A DNA stretch of 47,521 nucleotides, from NCBI GenBank assembly GCA_947501635.1, contig CANMWT010000018.1, positions 1 through 47,521 of the forward strand, in the 5' to 3' direction. Made by a program: the position numbers and the translations under genes. The first letter of the stretch is position 1, and every line of letters starts with the position of its first letter. This DNA comes from an uncultured Roseobacter sp. GTDB taxonomy: Bacteria; Pseudomonadota; Alphaproteobacteria; Rhodobacterales; Rhodobacteraceae. Below the pieces are notes generated by a model. It was not told the DNA's origin, searched no databases, and was given only the letters and a program-made list of their open reading frames with translations. Shown here one piece after another: positions 1 through 7,041 of this stretch.

Positions 1-181
1 CTCCATGTTCCCTAACGCATACCATAGGACACAAAATCGTGAACTGACAATAAATAAATTCACAAAACTGAATGCGATTTCATTTCTTATTTTTTTACAG
101 GCACTTACATTACCTTCACAATTTCCTTGGATATCATATTCAAAATACTTTATGTATAGAGGGACTATTCCGGATAATTCT
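1..181 (+). promoter_or_regulatory. AT-rich leader upstream of the soxS-like gene
   Basis: This stretch is strikingly AT-rich compared with the GC-rich genes that follow. It has no convincing coding frame, although an open frame runs through it in phase with the next gene. It contains A/T tracts and a short inverted repeat ATAC/GTAT at 145-157, just before the translation start. Because a dithiol ArsR repressor lies two genes downstream, this is the most likely place for its operator and the promoter, but that is inference. I cannot assign exact -35 and -10 boxes. Confidence 0.35.
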
Positions 182-553
182 ATGCGCACTGCCTTAACAT
201 TCCTGATCGTTCCCGTGCTGGCCGTTTTGCTGACCGCGCAGGCACGCGCGGACCAACTGGTGATGGTTGAACAGGACGGGTGCCACTGGTGCGCCCAGTG
301 GGACAAGGAAATCTCGCATATCTATCCCAAGACCGATGAGGGGGCCCGTGCGCCGCTGCGTCGTGTCAATCTGCGGGGTCTGCCTGATGACATCACCTTC
401 ACCAGCCGCCCGGTCTTTACACCAACCTTCGTGCTGATCCGTGACGGGCAGGAACTGGGCCGGATCGAAGGCTATGCAGGAGATGAATTCTTCTGGTTTC
501 TGCTGGGCAGACTGCTCGACGCCCACCCCGCGCAGCAGAGCGTCACGCAATGA
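182..553 (+). CDS. soxS: Periplasmic thioredoxin-fold protein, SoxS-like
   Basis: A 123-residue protein begins at the ATG at 182 with a clear signal peptide: basic MR, a hydrophobic stretch, then a cleavage-like ARA-DQ around residue 22. A thioredoxin-type redox motif CHWC follows. The rest fits a short thioredoxin fold, including the cis-proline region TPTFV. SoxS proteins of sulfur-oxidising alphaproteobacteria are periplasmic thiol-disulfide proteins that keep the SoxY carrier active. The neighbours, a dithiol ArsR repressor and a YeeE-type sulfur permease, support that reading. The frame stays open 59 codons upstream, but that extension is AT-rich and would bury the signal peptide, so I chose 182. 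The Sox oxidation enzymes themselves are not in the window. Confidence 0.7.
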   Translation: MRTALTFLIVPVLAVLLTAQARADQLVMVEQDGCHWCAQWDKEISHIYPKTDEGARAPLRRVNLRGLPDDITFTSRPVFTPTFVLIRDGQELGRIEGYAGDEFFWFLLGRLLDAHPAQQSVTQ

Positions 554-648
554 GCCGCTTTGTTCAGCAATTTCGCAACTATTTGCATGCTTCAATGCCA
601 CGGCAATTGCCGCGGGGCCCGATTTCGCGATATGGAAGCTGAGATACA
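554..648 (+). promoter_or_regulatory. Intergenic region with a 12-bp palindrome
   Basis: Ninety-five bases separate the thioredoxin gene from the ArsR gene. They contain a perfect palindrome CGGCAATTGCCG at 601-612. A purine-rich GGAAG around 635 may be the ribosome binding site of the next gene. The palindrome could be a regulator site or a small hairpin; nothing in the sequence decides between these. Confidence 0.3.
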
Positions 649-1005
649 ATGTTGGACGACAGATCAGATATGAGCCTTCCCGTCATCACAAACGATATGA
701 AAGATGCCGAGATAGAGCGGATCATGACCAATGCCTGCACCGCGGCGAACTTTCTCAAAGCGATCAGTCACGAAGGGCGGTTGATGATCCTGTGCCACCT
801 GTCTACGGGCGAAAAATCGGTGACAGAGCTTGAAGAACTGCTGTCGGCCCGTCAGGCTGCCGTGTCGCAACAGCTGTCGCGTCTGCGCAGCGAAGGACTG
901 GTTGAACCCCGCCGGGATGGAAAGACGATCTACTATTCTTTGAAAGACAAACGCGCCATTCGCATACTGGAAGTGGTGTATGATCTGTTCTGCAAAGAAG
1001 GATAG
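649..1005 (+). CDS. ArsR-family dithiol (persulfide-responsive) repressor, SqrR/BigR/SoxR-like
   Basis: A 118-residue winged-helix repressor of the ArsR family. The DNA-recognition segment ARQAAVSQQLSRLR spans about residues 67-80 and the wing GLVEPRRDGKTIYYSL about 83-98. Cysteines lie at residues 30, 49 and 115. The pair C49/C115 is 66 residues apart, which matches the spacing of the regulatory dithiol pair described for SqrR and BigR, where reactive sulfur makes a disulfide or tetrasulfide bridge and releases the DNA. Position and partners (SoxS-like thioredoxin, sulfur permease) fit a sulfide or persulfide sensor for this locus. The start at 649 has GGAAG about ten bases upstream; the ATG at 670 is an alternative. 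Confidence 0.8.
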   Translation: MLDDRSDMSLPVITNDMKDAEIERIMTNACTAANFLKAISHEGRLMILCHLSTGEKSVTELEELLSARQAAVSQQLSRLRSEGLVEPRRDGKTIYYSLKDKRAIRILEVVYDLFCKEG

Positions 1006-1049
1006 GTACCGGCTTTACAATATGACGATCATGAATGCGGGAGGGTTTC

Positions 1050-2105
1050 ATGTTCGACGGATTATCTGATGGCGCCTTGCTCGCGCTCGTCGGTCTTGGC
1101 TGCGGCGTTGTTCTTGGGCTGGCTGCACGGCTTGGCCGGTTTTGCACCCTGGGCGCGATCGAGGACCTGTTGTACCAGAACAGTGACCGACGCATGCGAA
1201 TGTGGGGGCTTGCCATCGCTGTGTCGGCACTGGGGACCTTCACACTGATTGCGGTTGGCGCGCTGGACCCGGCGCGCACTATGTATCACGAAGCCCCCTT
1301 GTCCCCTCTGGCCAGTATCATCGGCGGCTTGATCTTTGGATATGGCATGTCAATGGCCGGTACCTGCGGTTTTGGGGCGCTGGCGCGTGCCGGCGGCGGC
1401 GATCTGCGTGCCGGGGTAATCGTTCTGGTGATGGCCGTCTCCTCATATGTCATGCTTTCGGGACCTCTGGGCGCATTGCGCGTGTGGCTGGTCGACAAGA
1501 CAGCGCTGTACACCGACCTGCGCAGCATCCCCGATGCCCTTGCCCAATTCACCCCCGCCCCTGCCGTGGCAACGGGCTTTGGCCTTGCTGCCGCGCTCCT
1601 GCTGTTCGTGCTCTCCTCTGCCCGGTTCCGGCAAGAGAAATCCAGCATCTTCTGGGGCACGGTGGTGGGCCTCGCAGTGACTGCCAGTTGGGCAGGAACC
1701 TATTGGGTCATTTCCTCGGGCTTCAGCAGCGACACTGCGCGCAGCTTTACCTTCAGCGCGCCTTTGGGCGAGACGGTTTTATACCTTATGACCTCCAGCG
1801 GCGGGGGGCTGTCCTTTGGCGTAGGGTCAGTGGCCGGCGTTCTTCTGGGGGCCTGTGTCGGCAGCCTTATCAAGGGCCACTTCCGCTGGGAGGCCTGCGA
1901 AGACCCACGCGAATTGCGGCGCCAGTGCGGTGGTGGCGTGCTGATGGGCTTTGGCGCGGTGCTGGCCTTCGGCTGTACGATCGGACAGGGGCTCTCGGCG
2001 TTTTCACTGCTTGCGCTGAGCGCGCCTATCACACTGCTGGCAATCATCGCGGGTGCCGCTTTGGGGTTGCGGCAGCTTATCACCGGCTTTGCTGCAACAT
2101 CCTAG
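1050..2105 (+). CDS. YeeE/YedE (TsuA-like) sulfur-compound permease
   Basis: A 351-residue very hydrophobic membrane protein with repeated glycine-rich transmembrane segments. It carries the conserved cysteine motifs of the YeeE/YedE family: RFCTLGAIED near the N-terminus, GTCGFGALARAGGG in the middle and FGCTIGQGLSAF near the C-terminus. Family members such as TsuA carry thiosulfate across the inner membrane through a relay of such cysteines; SoxT proteins of sox loci belong here too. I set the start at ATG 1050 because GGGAGGG ends four bases before it; an in-frame ATG at 1035 lies upstream of that site. Probably co-transcribed with the thioredoxin and ArsR genes. The exact substrate (thiosulfate, sulfide or a sulfane species) is not determined by the sequence. 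Confidence 0.8.
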   Translation: MFDGLSDGALLALVGLGCGVVLGLAARLGRFCTLGAIEDLLYQNSDRRMRMWGLAIAVSALGTFTLIAVGALDPARTMYHEAPLSPLASIIGGLIFGYGMSMAGTCGFGALARAGGGDLRAGVIVLVMAVSSYVMLSGPLGALRVWLVDKTALYTDLRSIPDALAQFTPAPAVATGFGLAAALLLFVLSSARFRQEKSSIFWGTVVGLAVTASWAGTYWVISSGFSSDTARSFTFSAPLGETVLYLMTSSGGGLSFGVGSVAGVLLGACVGSLIKGHFRWEACEDPRELRRQCGGGVLMGFGAVLAFGCTIGQGLSAFSLLALSAPITLLAIIAGAALGLRQLITGFAATS

Positions 2106-2125
2106 CTGCCACCGAACAGCCGTTT

Positions 2126-3043
2126 TCAACGGGCGCTCAGCAAATCCTGCCACGTCCTCATCGTGGCGAATTCAGCACCCAGAAAGTCGATAAATCGCCG
2201 CAGGCGCAACGGCATATACCGAGCGTCCAGATAAAGCGCCTGCACGGTCATCTGAACCGACGGCACATCGGCCAGCACCCGGGCAAGCCGCCCGCTGGCC
2301 ACATCGCCTGCAACGATGTAATCGGGGATTAACCCGACCCCCGCGTCCTGCAAAACCAGATTGCGCAGCGCGGTCGGGCTGTTGACCGAAAAGGCGCCGG
2401 ATACTTTTACTTTGGTCGGAACGCCGTCAACATAAAACGGCCAGCGCGCGCCAGAACGCAGATTTGTATCAATGATGCAGGGATGCGCAGACAGGTCCTG
2501 CGGGGTCAGGATCGCCTGTGCTTGCGCAAGGTAACGCGGTGAGGCAACGACCCACAGACTGCTTTGCGACAGACGTTTGGCGATAAAACTGGAATCCTCC
2601 AGCCGCCCTATGCGCAACGCCAGATCAAACCCGCCATCGGCGATATCAACATATTCGTCGCTCAGGCGCATATCAAAACGCACCGCGGGATGCTGCTGGT
2701 GAAACCGATGCATCAGCGCCTGCAGGTAAAGCCCACCGAAATGCACCGGTGCGGTAAGGCGAATACTACCGGAAAGCTGACCGCGCTCGGCCTTGAGACC
2801 CGCCTCCAACGCATCCAGCTCCTCGATCAGGCGGACACACTGCGGGTAATACTGGGTGCCGGCCTCGGTCAGGCTGATCCGTCGCGTGGTGCGGTGAAAC
2901 AGACGCACGCCCAGCCGGTCTTCAAGCTGGCCGATGTATTTGCTGACCAGTTTACTCGAGGTGCCTAACCGATCCGCGGCTGCGGTGAAAGAACCCGCCT
3001 CCGCCGCTGCGGCAAAGGTTTTCATGCCATCTACCAAATCCAT
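2126..3043 (-). CDS. LysR-family transcriptional regulator
   Basis: A 305-residue LysR regulator. The N-terminal helix-turn-helix covers roughly residues 1-60 (SFTAAADRLGTSSKLVSKYIGQLE), followed by the linker and a periplasmic-binding-protein-like effector domain. It ends convergently 20 bases from the sulfur permease and is divergent from the DoxX gene, the usual arrangement when a LysR protein controls its neighbour. The inducer is not evident. The sub-group, with RHTRR-like residues after the HTH, resembles regulators of small electrophile or quinone-responsive genes, but this is only impression. The ATG at 3043 has no strong Shine-Dalgarno; the start could be at the internal ATG at 3025. 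Confidence 0.85.
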   Translation of the reverse strand: MDLVDGMKTFAAAAEAGSFTAAADRLGTSSKLVSKYIGQLEDRLGVRLFHRTTRRISLTEAGTQYYPQCVRLIEELDALEAGLKAERGQLSGSIRLTAPVHFGGLYLQALMHRFHQQHPAVRFDMRLSDEYVDIADGGFDLALRIGRLEDSSFIAKRLSQSSLWVVASPRYLAQAQAILTPQDLSAHPCIIDTNLRSGARWPFYVDGVPTKVKVSGAFSVNSPTALRNLVLQDAGVGLIPDYIVAGDVASGRLARVLADVPSVQMTVQALYLDARYMPLRLRRFIDFLGAEFATMRTWQDLLSAR

Positions 3044-3168
3044 GAATTAAGAATAACATGGCGATAATCATTCGCCAATAAGAACGTTTATTCCTTAAAC
3101 GCGACAGCCTATCTGTTGGTCATCAACGCATTGCTTTTAACAGCCGCAGACAACCGAAAGGAAAACAC
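3044..3168. promoter_or_regulatory. Divergent LysR/DoxX control region with two inverted repeats
   Basis: This 125-bp divergent intergenic region holds two adjacent dyads: GGCGA-N7-TCGCC at 3060-3076 and AATAA-N6-TTATT at 3077-3092. Their centres are about 16 bp apart. Interrupted dyads in this position are typical LysR sites, one for recognition and one for activation. The region is AT-rich and should carry promoters for both genes. The dyads are read directly; the LysR assignment is inference from position. Confidence 0.45.
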
Positions 3169-3591
3169 ATGACACCGACACAGCAAGCAGATTACGCAGC
3201 CCTTCTTTTACGCCTCACCACAGGTGGCCTGTTCATCGCGCACGGCCTTCTAAAAGTTCTGGTCTTCACCATTCCCGGCACAGTGGGATATTTTGAAAGC
3301 CTCGGTCTGCCGGCAGTTTTTGCCTATCTGACCATTCTGGCAGAGATCGGCGGCGGCGCCGCGCTGATCCTCGGCCTGCACACACGCCTTGTGTCACTGG
3401 CGCTGGTTCCCGTGCTGGTCGGGGCCGCTGTTCTGGGGCATGGCGCCAACGGCTGGGTCTTCAGCAACACAGGCGGCGGATGGGAGTTCCCTGCCTTCTG
3501 GGCGGTCACGCAGCTGTCTCTTGTCCTGCTGGGCGACGGCGCCTACGCCTTCAAACCGCGCCTGCTGACACGGCGTGCAGCAACGGTCTGA
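3169..3591 (+). CDS. DoxX family membrane protein
   Basis: A 140-residue protein with four predicted transmembrane segments and the DoxX-family N-terminal pattern LLLRLTTGGLFIAHGLLK. It also has the GGGAALILGLHTR and later GHGANGWVF segments. DoxX proteins are small inner-membrane proteins linked to thiol or oxidative stress and quinone reactions; most lack a proven activity. It starts at ATG 3169 behind AAAGGAAAA. It is divergent from the LysR regulator, which probably controls it. No partner enzyme follows in the same direction. Confidence 0.8.
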   Translation: MTPTQQADYAALLLRLTTGGLFIAHGLLKVLVFTIPGTVGYFESLGLPAVFAYLTILAEIGGGAALILGLHTRLVSLALVPVLVGAAVLGHGANGWVFSNTGGGWEFPAFWAVTQLSLVLLGDGAYAFKPRLLTRRAATV

Positions 3592-3646
3592 ACACCGGAA
3601 CCTCCGCACGCTACAGCGCCGCCTGCCCACCGCAGGCGGCGTTTGC

Positions 3647-4054
3647 TCACGCACCACCGCGCAAAAGAAGCCCGCCCTCGCGTATTGCCACAAGCTCACC
3701 CGTTTTCACCGGCGGATTGGCCAGTAACAAAACCGGCAGTCCACCCCAGCCCATCTGCCGTGCCACCAACACTCCCACCGGCAGGATCGCGTCGCGACTG
3801 CTAAGCACAAGCGCACGCGGAGCACGCCCCTTGTAGATGAGCTCCAACAACACCGCAGAAGAACTGCTCGACCCCACAAGCTGCGGAACGAAAAGAATTT
3901 TACCCGCAACAGACTGGTTATGCTGCGGGTGCCCCGCAAGCGTTACACGGGCACTCTCTGCACTGATCCCACCCCAAAAACTGATCGGCGCTTCAAGGCA
4001 TAAAACCTCGCCCGTTGCGGTGCCGTCGCATAACACCTCAGCCTGCCACGTCAT
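3647..4054 (-). CDS. Aconitase X small (swivel) subunit
   Basis: A 135-residue protein matching the DUF126 / aconitase X swivel domain: a beta-rich core with SFWGGISAESARV near residue 28 and the SSSSSAVLLELI phosphate-binding-like segment in the middle. It starts with an ATG that overlaps the stop of the large subunit (ATGA at 4051-4054). The two are therefore translationally coupled and should form one enzyme, the split bacterial (type IIa) arrangement. Characterised enzymes of this arrangement dehydrate cis-3-hydroxy-L-proline. An upstream TTG at 4060 is a less likely start. Confidence 0.85.
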   Translation of the reverse strand: MTWQAEVLCDGTATGEVLCLEAPISFWGGISAESARVTLAGHPQHNQSVAGKILFVPQLVGSSSSSAVLLELIYKGRAPRALVLSSRDAILPVGVLVARQMGWGGLPVLLLANPPVKTGELVAIREGGLLLRGGA

Positions 4055-5304
4055 CCCCAAAGCGCCCCGCTTTGCACCACATGGCCACGCTGCGCACTCG
4101 CCACACAGTCAGCGAGACTTCCAAAAGCGGGCATGTAGCCGGTGTTACCTTTGGCGTAATGCGCGAACTTTGCCGAATTGGTCATCAGCGTACCACGCTG
4201 ACCCGGCAGGATCGGTGTGACCACGACACAGGTGTCCACAACGAACTCGACGCCAAGGTCCTCAAGCTGCCGGTCCTTGTCCGCGGCACGCAAACGCTCC
4301 AGCGTGTGCCGCCCCAGACAGACATAAACCGGCACCTTGAAGGCACGACCGCGCGCCAGCTCCAACAAGGTATCGCATTCAGCTTCGGAAAAATGCGGAC
4401 TTCCAAGGGCCACCGCATCCACACCCGGGCCTGTCGCGCGGCTCAGACGGCGCGCGGCCTGCTCCAGCAGGGCGGTTGTCACGGGAACCACATCGCGCGG
4501 CGGCACGCCTCCCAACGCACTGTCCAGATCCGGGGCTTCGGGTGTCACACCAACCACATGAATCAGACCGACCGCCCCCGAGGCGGCCGCTGCCGCACAG
4601 AAGGCTTTCAGGTCATCCTCGTCCGGTGCCACGCGCCACCCTGTCACGGCACAGATCCGCGCGCCAGCCGCGACGCCCGCAAACGCGCCCAAAACCGCCG
4701 CGAACACGTCACTGGCCTGTATCGCGTCAGGCAGACCCGACACATCCAGCACCAGATCGGCAAACCGGTTCGACCCCACATGCAATCCGTAGTGCGGCGC
4801 GCGCCCCGTTATCGCACAGGCGATGTCCAGAAAATCGCCATAGCGGTTCGTGCGCGCGCCCAGAACCGAGTTGCAAAAGGCCACCGCATTGGACTCGCCC
4901 CACGCCACCTGCTGTCCCAAACGCGGCCGCGCTCCGGCCTGATACGGCGCACAGGTCCAGCTGGGTCGGCACCCCATTTTCTCATGCGCCACCATCAGCC
5001 GGTAGGCCATTTTGCGCGCCTCCCCCCTCAGCCGTGACTGGTCCGGCTTCAGAAGGTTCAACGCACCCACATTGGTCGTCGCCGGCACAGCTACCCGCGC
5101 TCCCGCTGCCTGCAACCGCTCGGCAAAAAGCGTGCCCGACGGGCCGTGGTACAGACAGCCGTCGATATGCGCGCCCTCAACCGGCACAAGACTGTCCGCT
5201 CCCAGCAGACGCGCCGCCTGCACGACGATCTCCAGCGCCATGCGCGTCCCCTCTGTGCCCAGATTGCCCGCCAGTATGCCCCGTTCTTCTTCGCTCAACC
5301 GCAT
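4051..5304 (-). CDS. Aconitase X large (catalytic) subunit, putative cis-3-hydroxy-L-proline dehydratase
   Basis: A 417-residue protein of the DUF521 / aconitase X family, the catalytic subunit of a hydro-lyase that uses an iron-sulfur centre. The N-terminal LSEEERGILAG and the cysteine motif TCAPYQ with a nearby upstream GC (MGCRPSWTCAPY) are characteristic. Split bacterial enzymes of this type convert cis-3-hydroxy-L-proline to pyrroline-2-carboxylate. None of the usual hydroxyproline partners (pyrroline reductase, racemase or a specific transporter) is adjacent, so the substrate is inferred from family only. I chose ATG 5304, with AGGCGG five bases upstream. An ATG at 5322 is possible but its GGAG lies too close. 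It is divergent from mgdA. Confidence 0.8.
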   Translation of the reverse strand: MRLSEEERGILAGNLGTEGTRMALEIVVQAARLLGADSLVPVEGAHIDGCLYHGPSGTLFAERLQAAGARVAVPATTNVGALNLLKPDQSRLRGEARKMAYRLMVAHEKMGCRPSWTCAPYQAGARPRLGQQVAWGESNAVAFCNSVLGARTNRYGDFLDIACAITGRAPHYGLHVGSNRFADLVLDVSGLPDAIQASDVFAAVLGAFAGVAAGARICAVTGWRVAPDEDDLKAFCAAAAASGAVGLIHVVGVTPEAPDLDSALGGVPPRDVVPVTTALLEQAARRLSRATGPGVDAVALGSPHFSEAECDTLLELARGRAFKVPVYVCLGRHTLERLRAADKDRQLEDLGVEFVVDTCVVVTPILPGQRGTLMTNSAKFAHYAKGNTGYMPAFGSLADCVASAQRGHVVQSGALWG

Positions 5305-5503
5305 GGGCGCCGCCTGCTTCATTCTCCCACTATGCCGCACAGTCTGCGCGCCTTTGCCGATGCCGACAACCGCTTTGCACTGGACAGCGCGGACAATTCA
5401 GCCCGCCTTGTCCGTCAGCGTCGTTTTCAGAGACTTCTTTGTACGCTTTCAGACTGGAAAACCGCCTGCGATGTGCCACCTTGCCATGCGAAAGGACCGG
5501 CTT
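5305..5503. promoter_or_regulatory. Divergent control region between aconitase X and mgdA
   Basis: This 199-base divergent spacer must hold the promoters of the aconitase X pair (minus) and of the mgd operon (plus). The only structure I can point to is a direct repeat TTTCAGA at 5425-5431 and 5447-5453, 22 bp apart (two helical turns). It could be bound by the XRE-cupin regulator encoded at 10650. No clear -35/-10 pair was found. The mgdA ribosome site AAAGGA lies at 5491-5495. Confidence 0.3.
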
Positions 5504-6754
5504 ATGCGTTACTCAGGCTTCAGGGTTATCAAAGAGGCCCTCACCGGACATAAAGGATGGCAACCTGCGTGGCGCGATCCGGAACCGCAGCCGCATTATG
5601 ACATCGTCGTCGTCGGAGGCGGCGGACACGGGCTGGCCACCGCCTACTATCTTGCGCGTAAATTCAGCCAGCACAGGGTCGCCGTGATCGAAAAAGGCTG
5701 GATCGGCGGCGGCAATGTCGGGCGCAACACCACGATCATCCGCTCGAACTATCTGCTGGACGGTAACGAGCCCTTCTACGAATTCTCGCTCAAGCTGTGG
5801 GAAGGGCTGGAGCAGGACTTCAACTTCAATGCCATGATCAGCCAGCGTGGAATTCTGAATCTCATTCACAGCGACGCGCAACGCGATGCCTTTATCCGCC
5901 GCGGCAACGCGATGCTGCTCAATGGCGCGGATGCCGAGCTGCTCAGCACGGCCCAGATCAAGGCGCGCTATCCGTTTCTGAACGTTGATGATGCGCGTTT
6001 TCCGATCAAGGGCGGGCTGGCGCAACACCGTGGCGGCACGGTGCGCCATGACGCCGTCGCATGGGGCTATGCACGTGGCGCCGACAGCCGCGGCGTGGAC
6101 ATCATCCAGAACTGCGAAGTCACCGGTTTCCGCATCAACGACGGCAAATGCCTCGGGGTCGAGACGACACGCGGCTTTATTGGCGCGGGCAAAGTCGGCT
6201 GTGCCGTCGCGGGCTCCTCGGGGCGTCTGATGGCATTGGCTGGCATGCGCCTGCCCATCGAAAGCCACGTGCTGCAGGCCTTCGTCTCAGAAGGGCTCAA
6301 ACCCATTCTGCCGGGCGTGGTGACATTTGGCGCGGGGCACTTCTATGTCAGCCAGTCCGACAAGGGCGGGCTGGTCTTTGGCGGTGATATCGACGGCTAT
6401 AACTCCTACTCACAACGCGGCAATCTGCCCGTGGTCGAAGATGTCTGCGAAGGGGGAATGGCGATCTTTCCGATGATCGGACGCGCACGGCTGCTGCGCA
6501 TGTGGGGCGGCATCATGGACATGTCCATGGACGGCTCCCCGATCATCGACCGCACGCATATCGACGGGCTCTATTTCAACGGCGGCTGGTGCTACGGTGG
6601 TTTCAAGGCGACCCCGGCGTCGGGCTACTGTTTTGCCCATCTGCTGACCCATGACACGCCGCACCCGGTGGCAGGGGCCTACCGCTTCGACCGCTTTGAA
6701 AAAGGTCTGATGATCGACGAAAAAGGAGTGGGCGCGCAGCCCAATCTGCACTGA
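5504..6754 (+). CDS. mgdA: N-methylglutamate dehydrogenase subunit A (sarcosine oxidase beta-like)
   Basis: A 416-residue FAD-dependent amine oxidase-type protein. The dinucleotide-binding motif VVVGGGGHGLATAYYLA spans about residues 36-51, and GRNTTIIRSNY (73-83) is typical of sarcosine oxidase beta subunits. The segment RGGTVRHDAVAWGYA contains His182, at the position where the beta subunit covalently holds FMN; that role is inferred by family. By homology alone this would be called soxB. Linkage to mgsABC and gmaS makes N-methylglutamate the better substrate. The ATG at 5504 has AAAGGACC six bases upstream; in-frame starts further upstream are not plausible. Translation is coupled to mgdB by TGATG. 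Confidence 0.85.
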   Translation: MRYSGFRVIKEALTGHKGWQPAWRDPEPQPHYDIVVVGGGGHGLATAYYLARKFSQHRVAVIEKGWIGGGNVGRNTTIIRSNYLLDGNEPFYEFSLKLWEGLEQDFNFNAMISQRGILNLIHSDAQRDAFIRRGNAMLLNGADAELLSTAQIKARYPFLNVDDARFPIKGGLAQHRGGTVRHDAVAWGYARGADSRGVDIIQNCEVTGFRINDGKCLGVETTRGFIGAGKVGCAVAGSSGRLMALAGMRLPIESHVLQAFVSEGLKPILPGVVTFGAGHFYVSQSDKGGLVFGGDIDGYNSYSQRGNLPVVEDVCEGGMAIFPMIGRARLLRMWGGIMDMSMDGSPIIDRTHIDGLYFNGGWCYGGFKATPASGYCFAHLLTHDTPHPVAGAYRFDRFEKGLMIDEKGVGAQPNLH

Positions 6755-7041
6755 TGATTATAAACCACCCCCTGCTCGGCCCGCGCGACGCCTCTGAATT
6801 CACCTATCTGGGCGATGCCGCGCTGATCGACCGGCCTGATCCGGACACCGCAACCGCGGCGCGCGACTTCTACGAATATCAATACCTGCGCGATAACCCT
6901 GCCGGCACCCTGCGTGAGCTCTGGTATCATGAGGCAGGCGACCGCGCGTGGCTGGTGGTGACCCGCAACACGCTCACACATGAAATCACCCATGTGGAAC
7001 TGGCGCGCGACGTCGCCCGCAAGGCGGGACGCAGCACATGA
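6754..7041 (+). CDS. mgdB: N-methylglutamate dehydrogenase subunit B (sarcosine oxidase delta-like), cysteine-free
   Basis: A 95-residue small subunit of the sarcosine oxidase delta family, recognisable by GPRDASEFTYLGDA, the YLRDNP segment and the C-terminal TRNTLTHEI. Sarcosine oxidase delta subunits bind zinc through an N-terminal CxxC before GPR, a histidine, and a cysteine in HxxGCR. Here those positions read HPLLGPR and HEAGDRAW, and the protein contains no cysteine at all, so the classical zinc site is absent. It overlaps mgdA by TGATG at its start and mgdC by four bases at its end, so it is a genuine, co-translated subunit rather than a decaying gene. Confidence 0.85.
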   Translation: MIINHPLLGPRDASEFTYLGDAALIDRPDPDTATAARDFYEYQYLRDNPAGTLRELWYHEAGDRAWLVVTRNTLTHEITHVELARDVARKAGRST

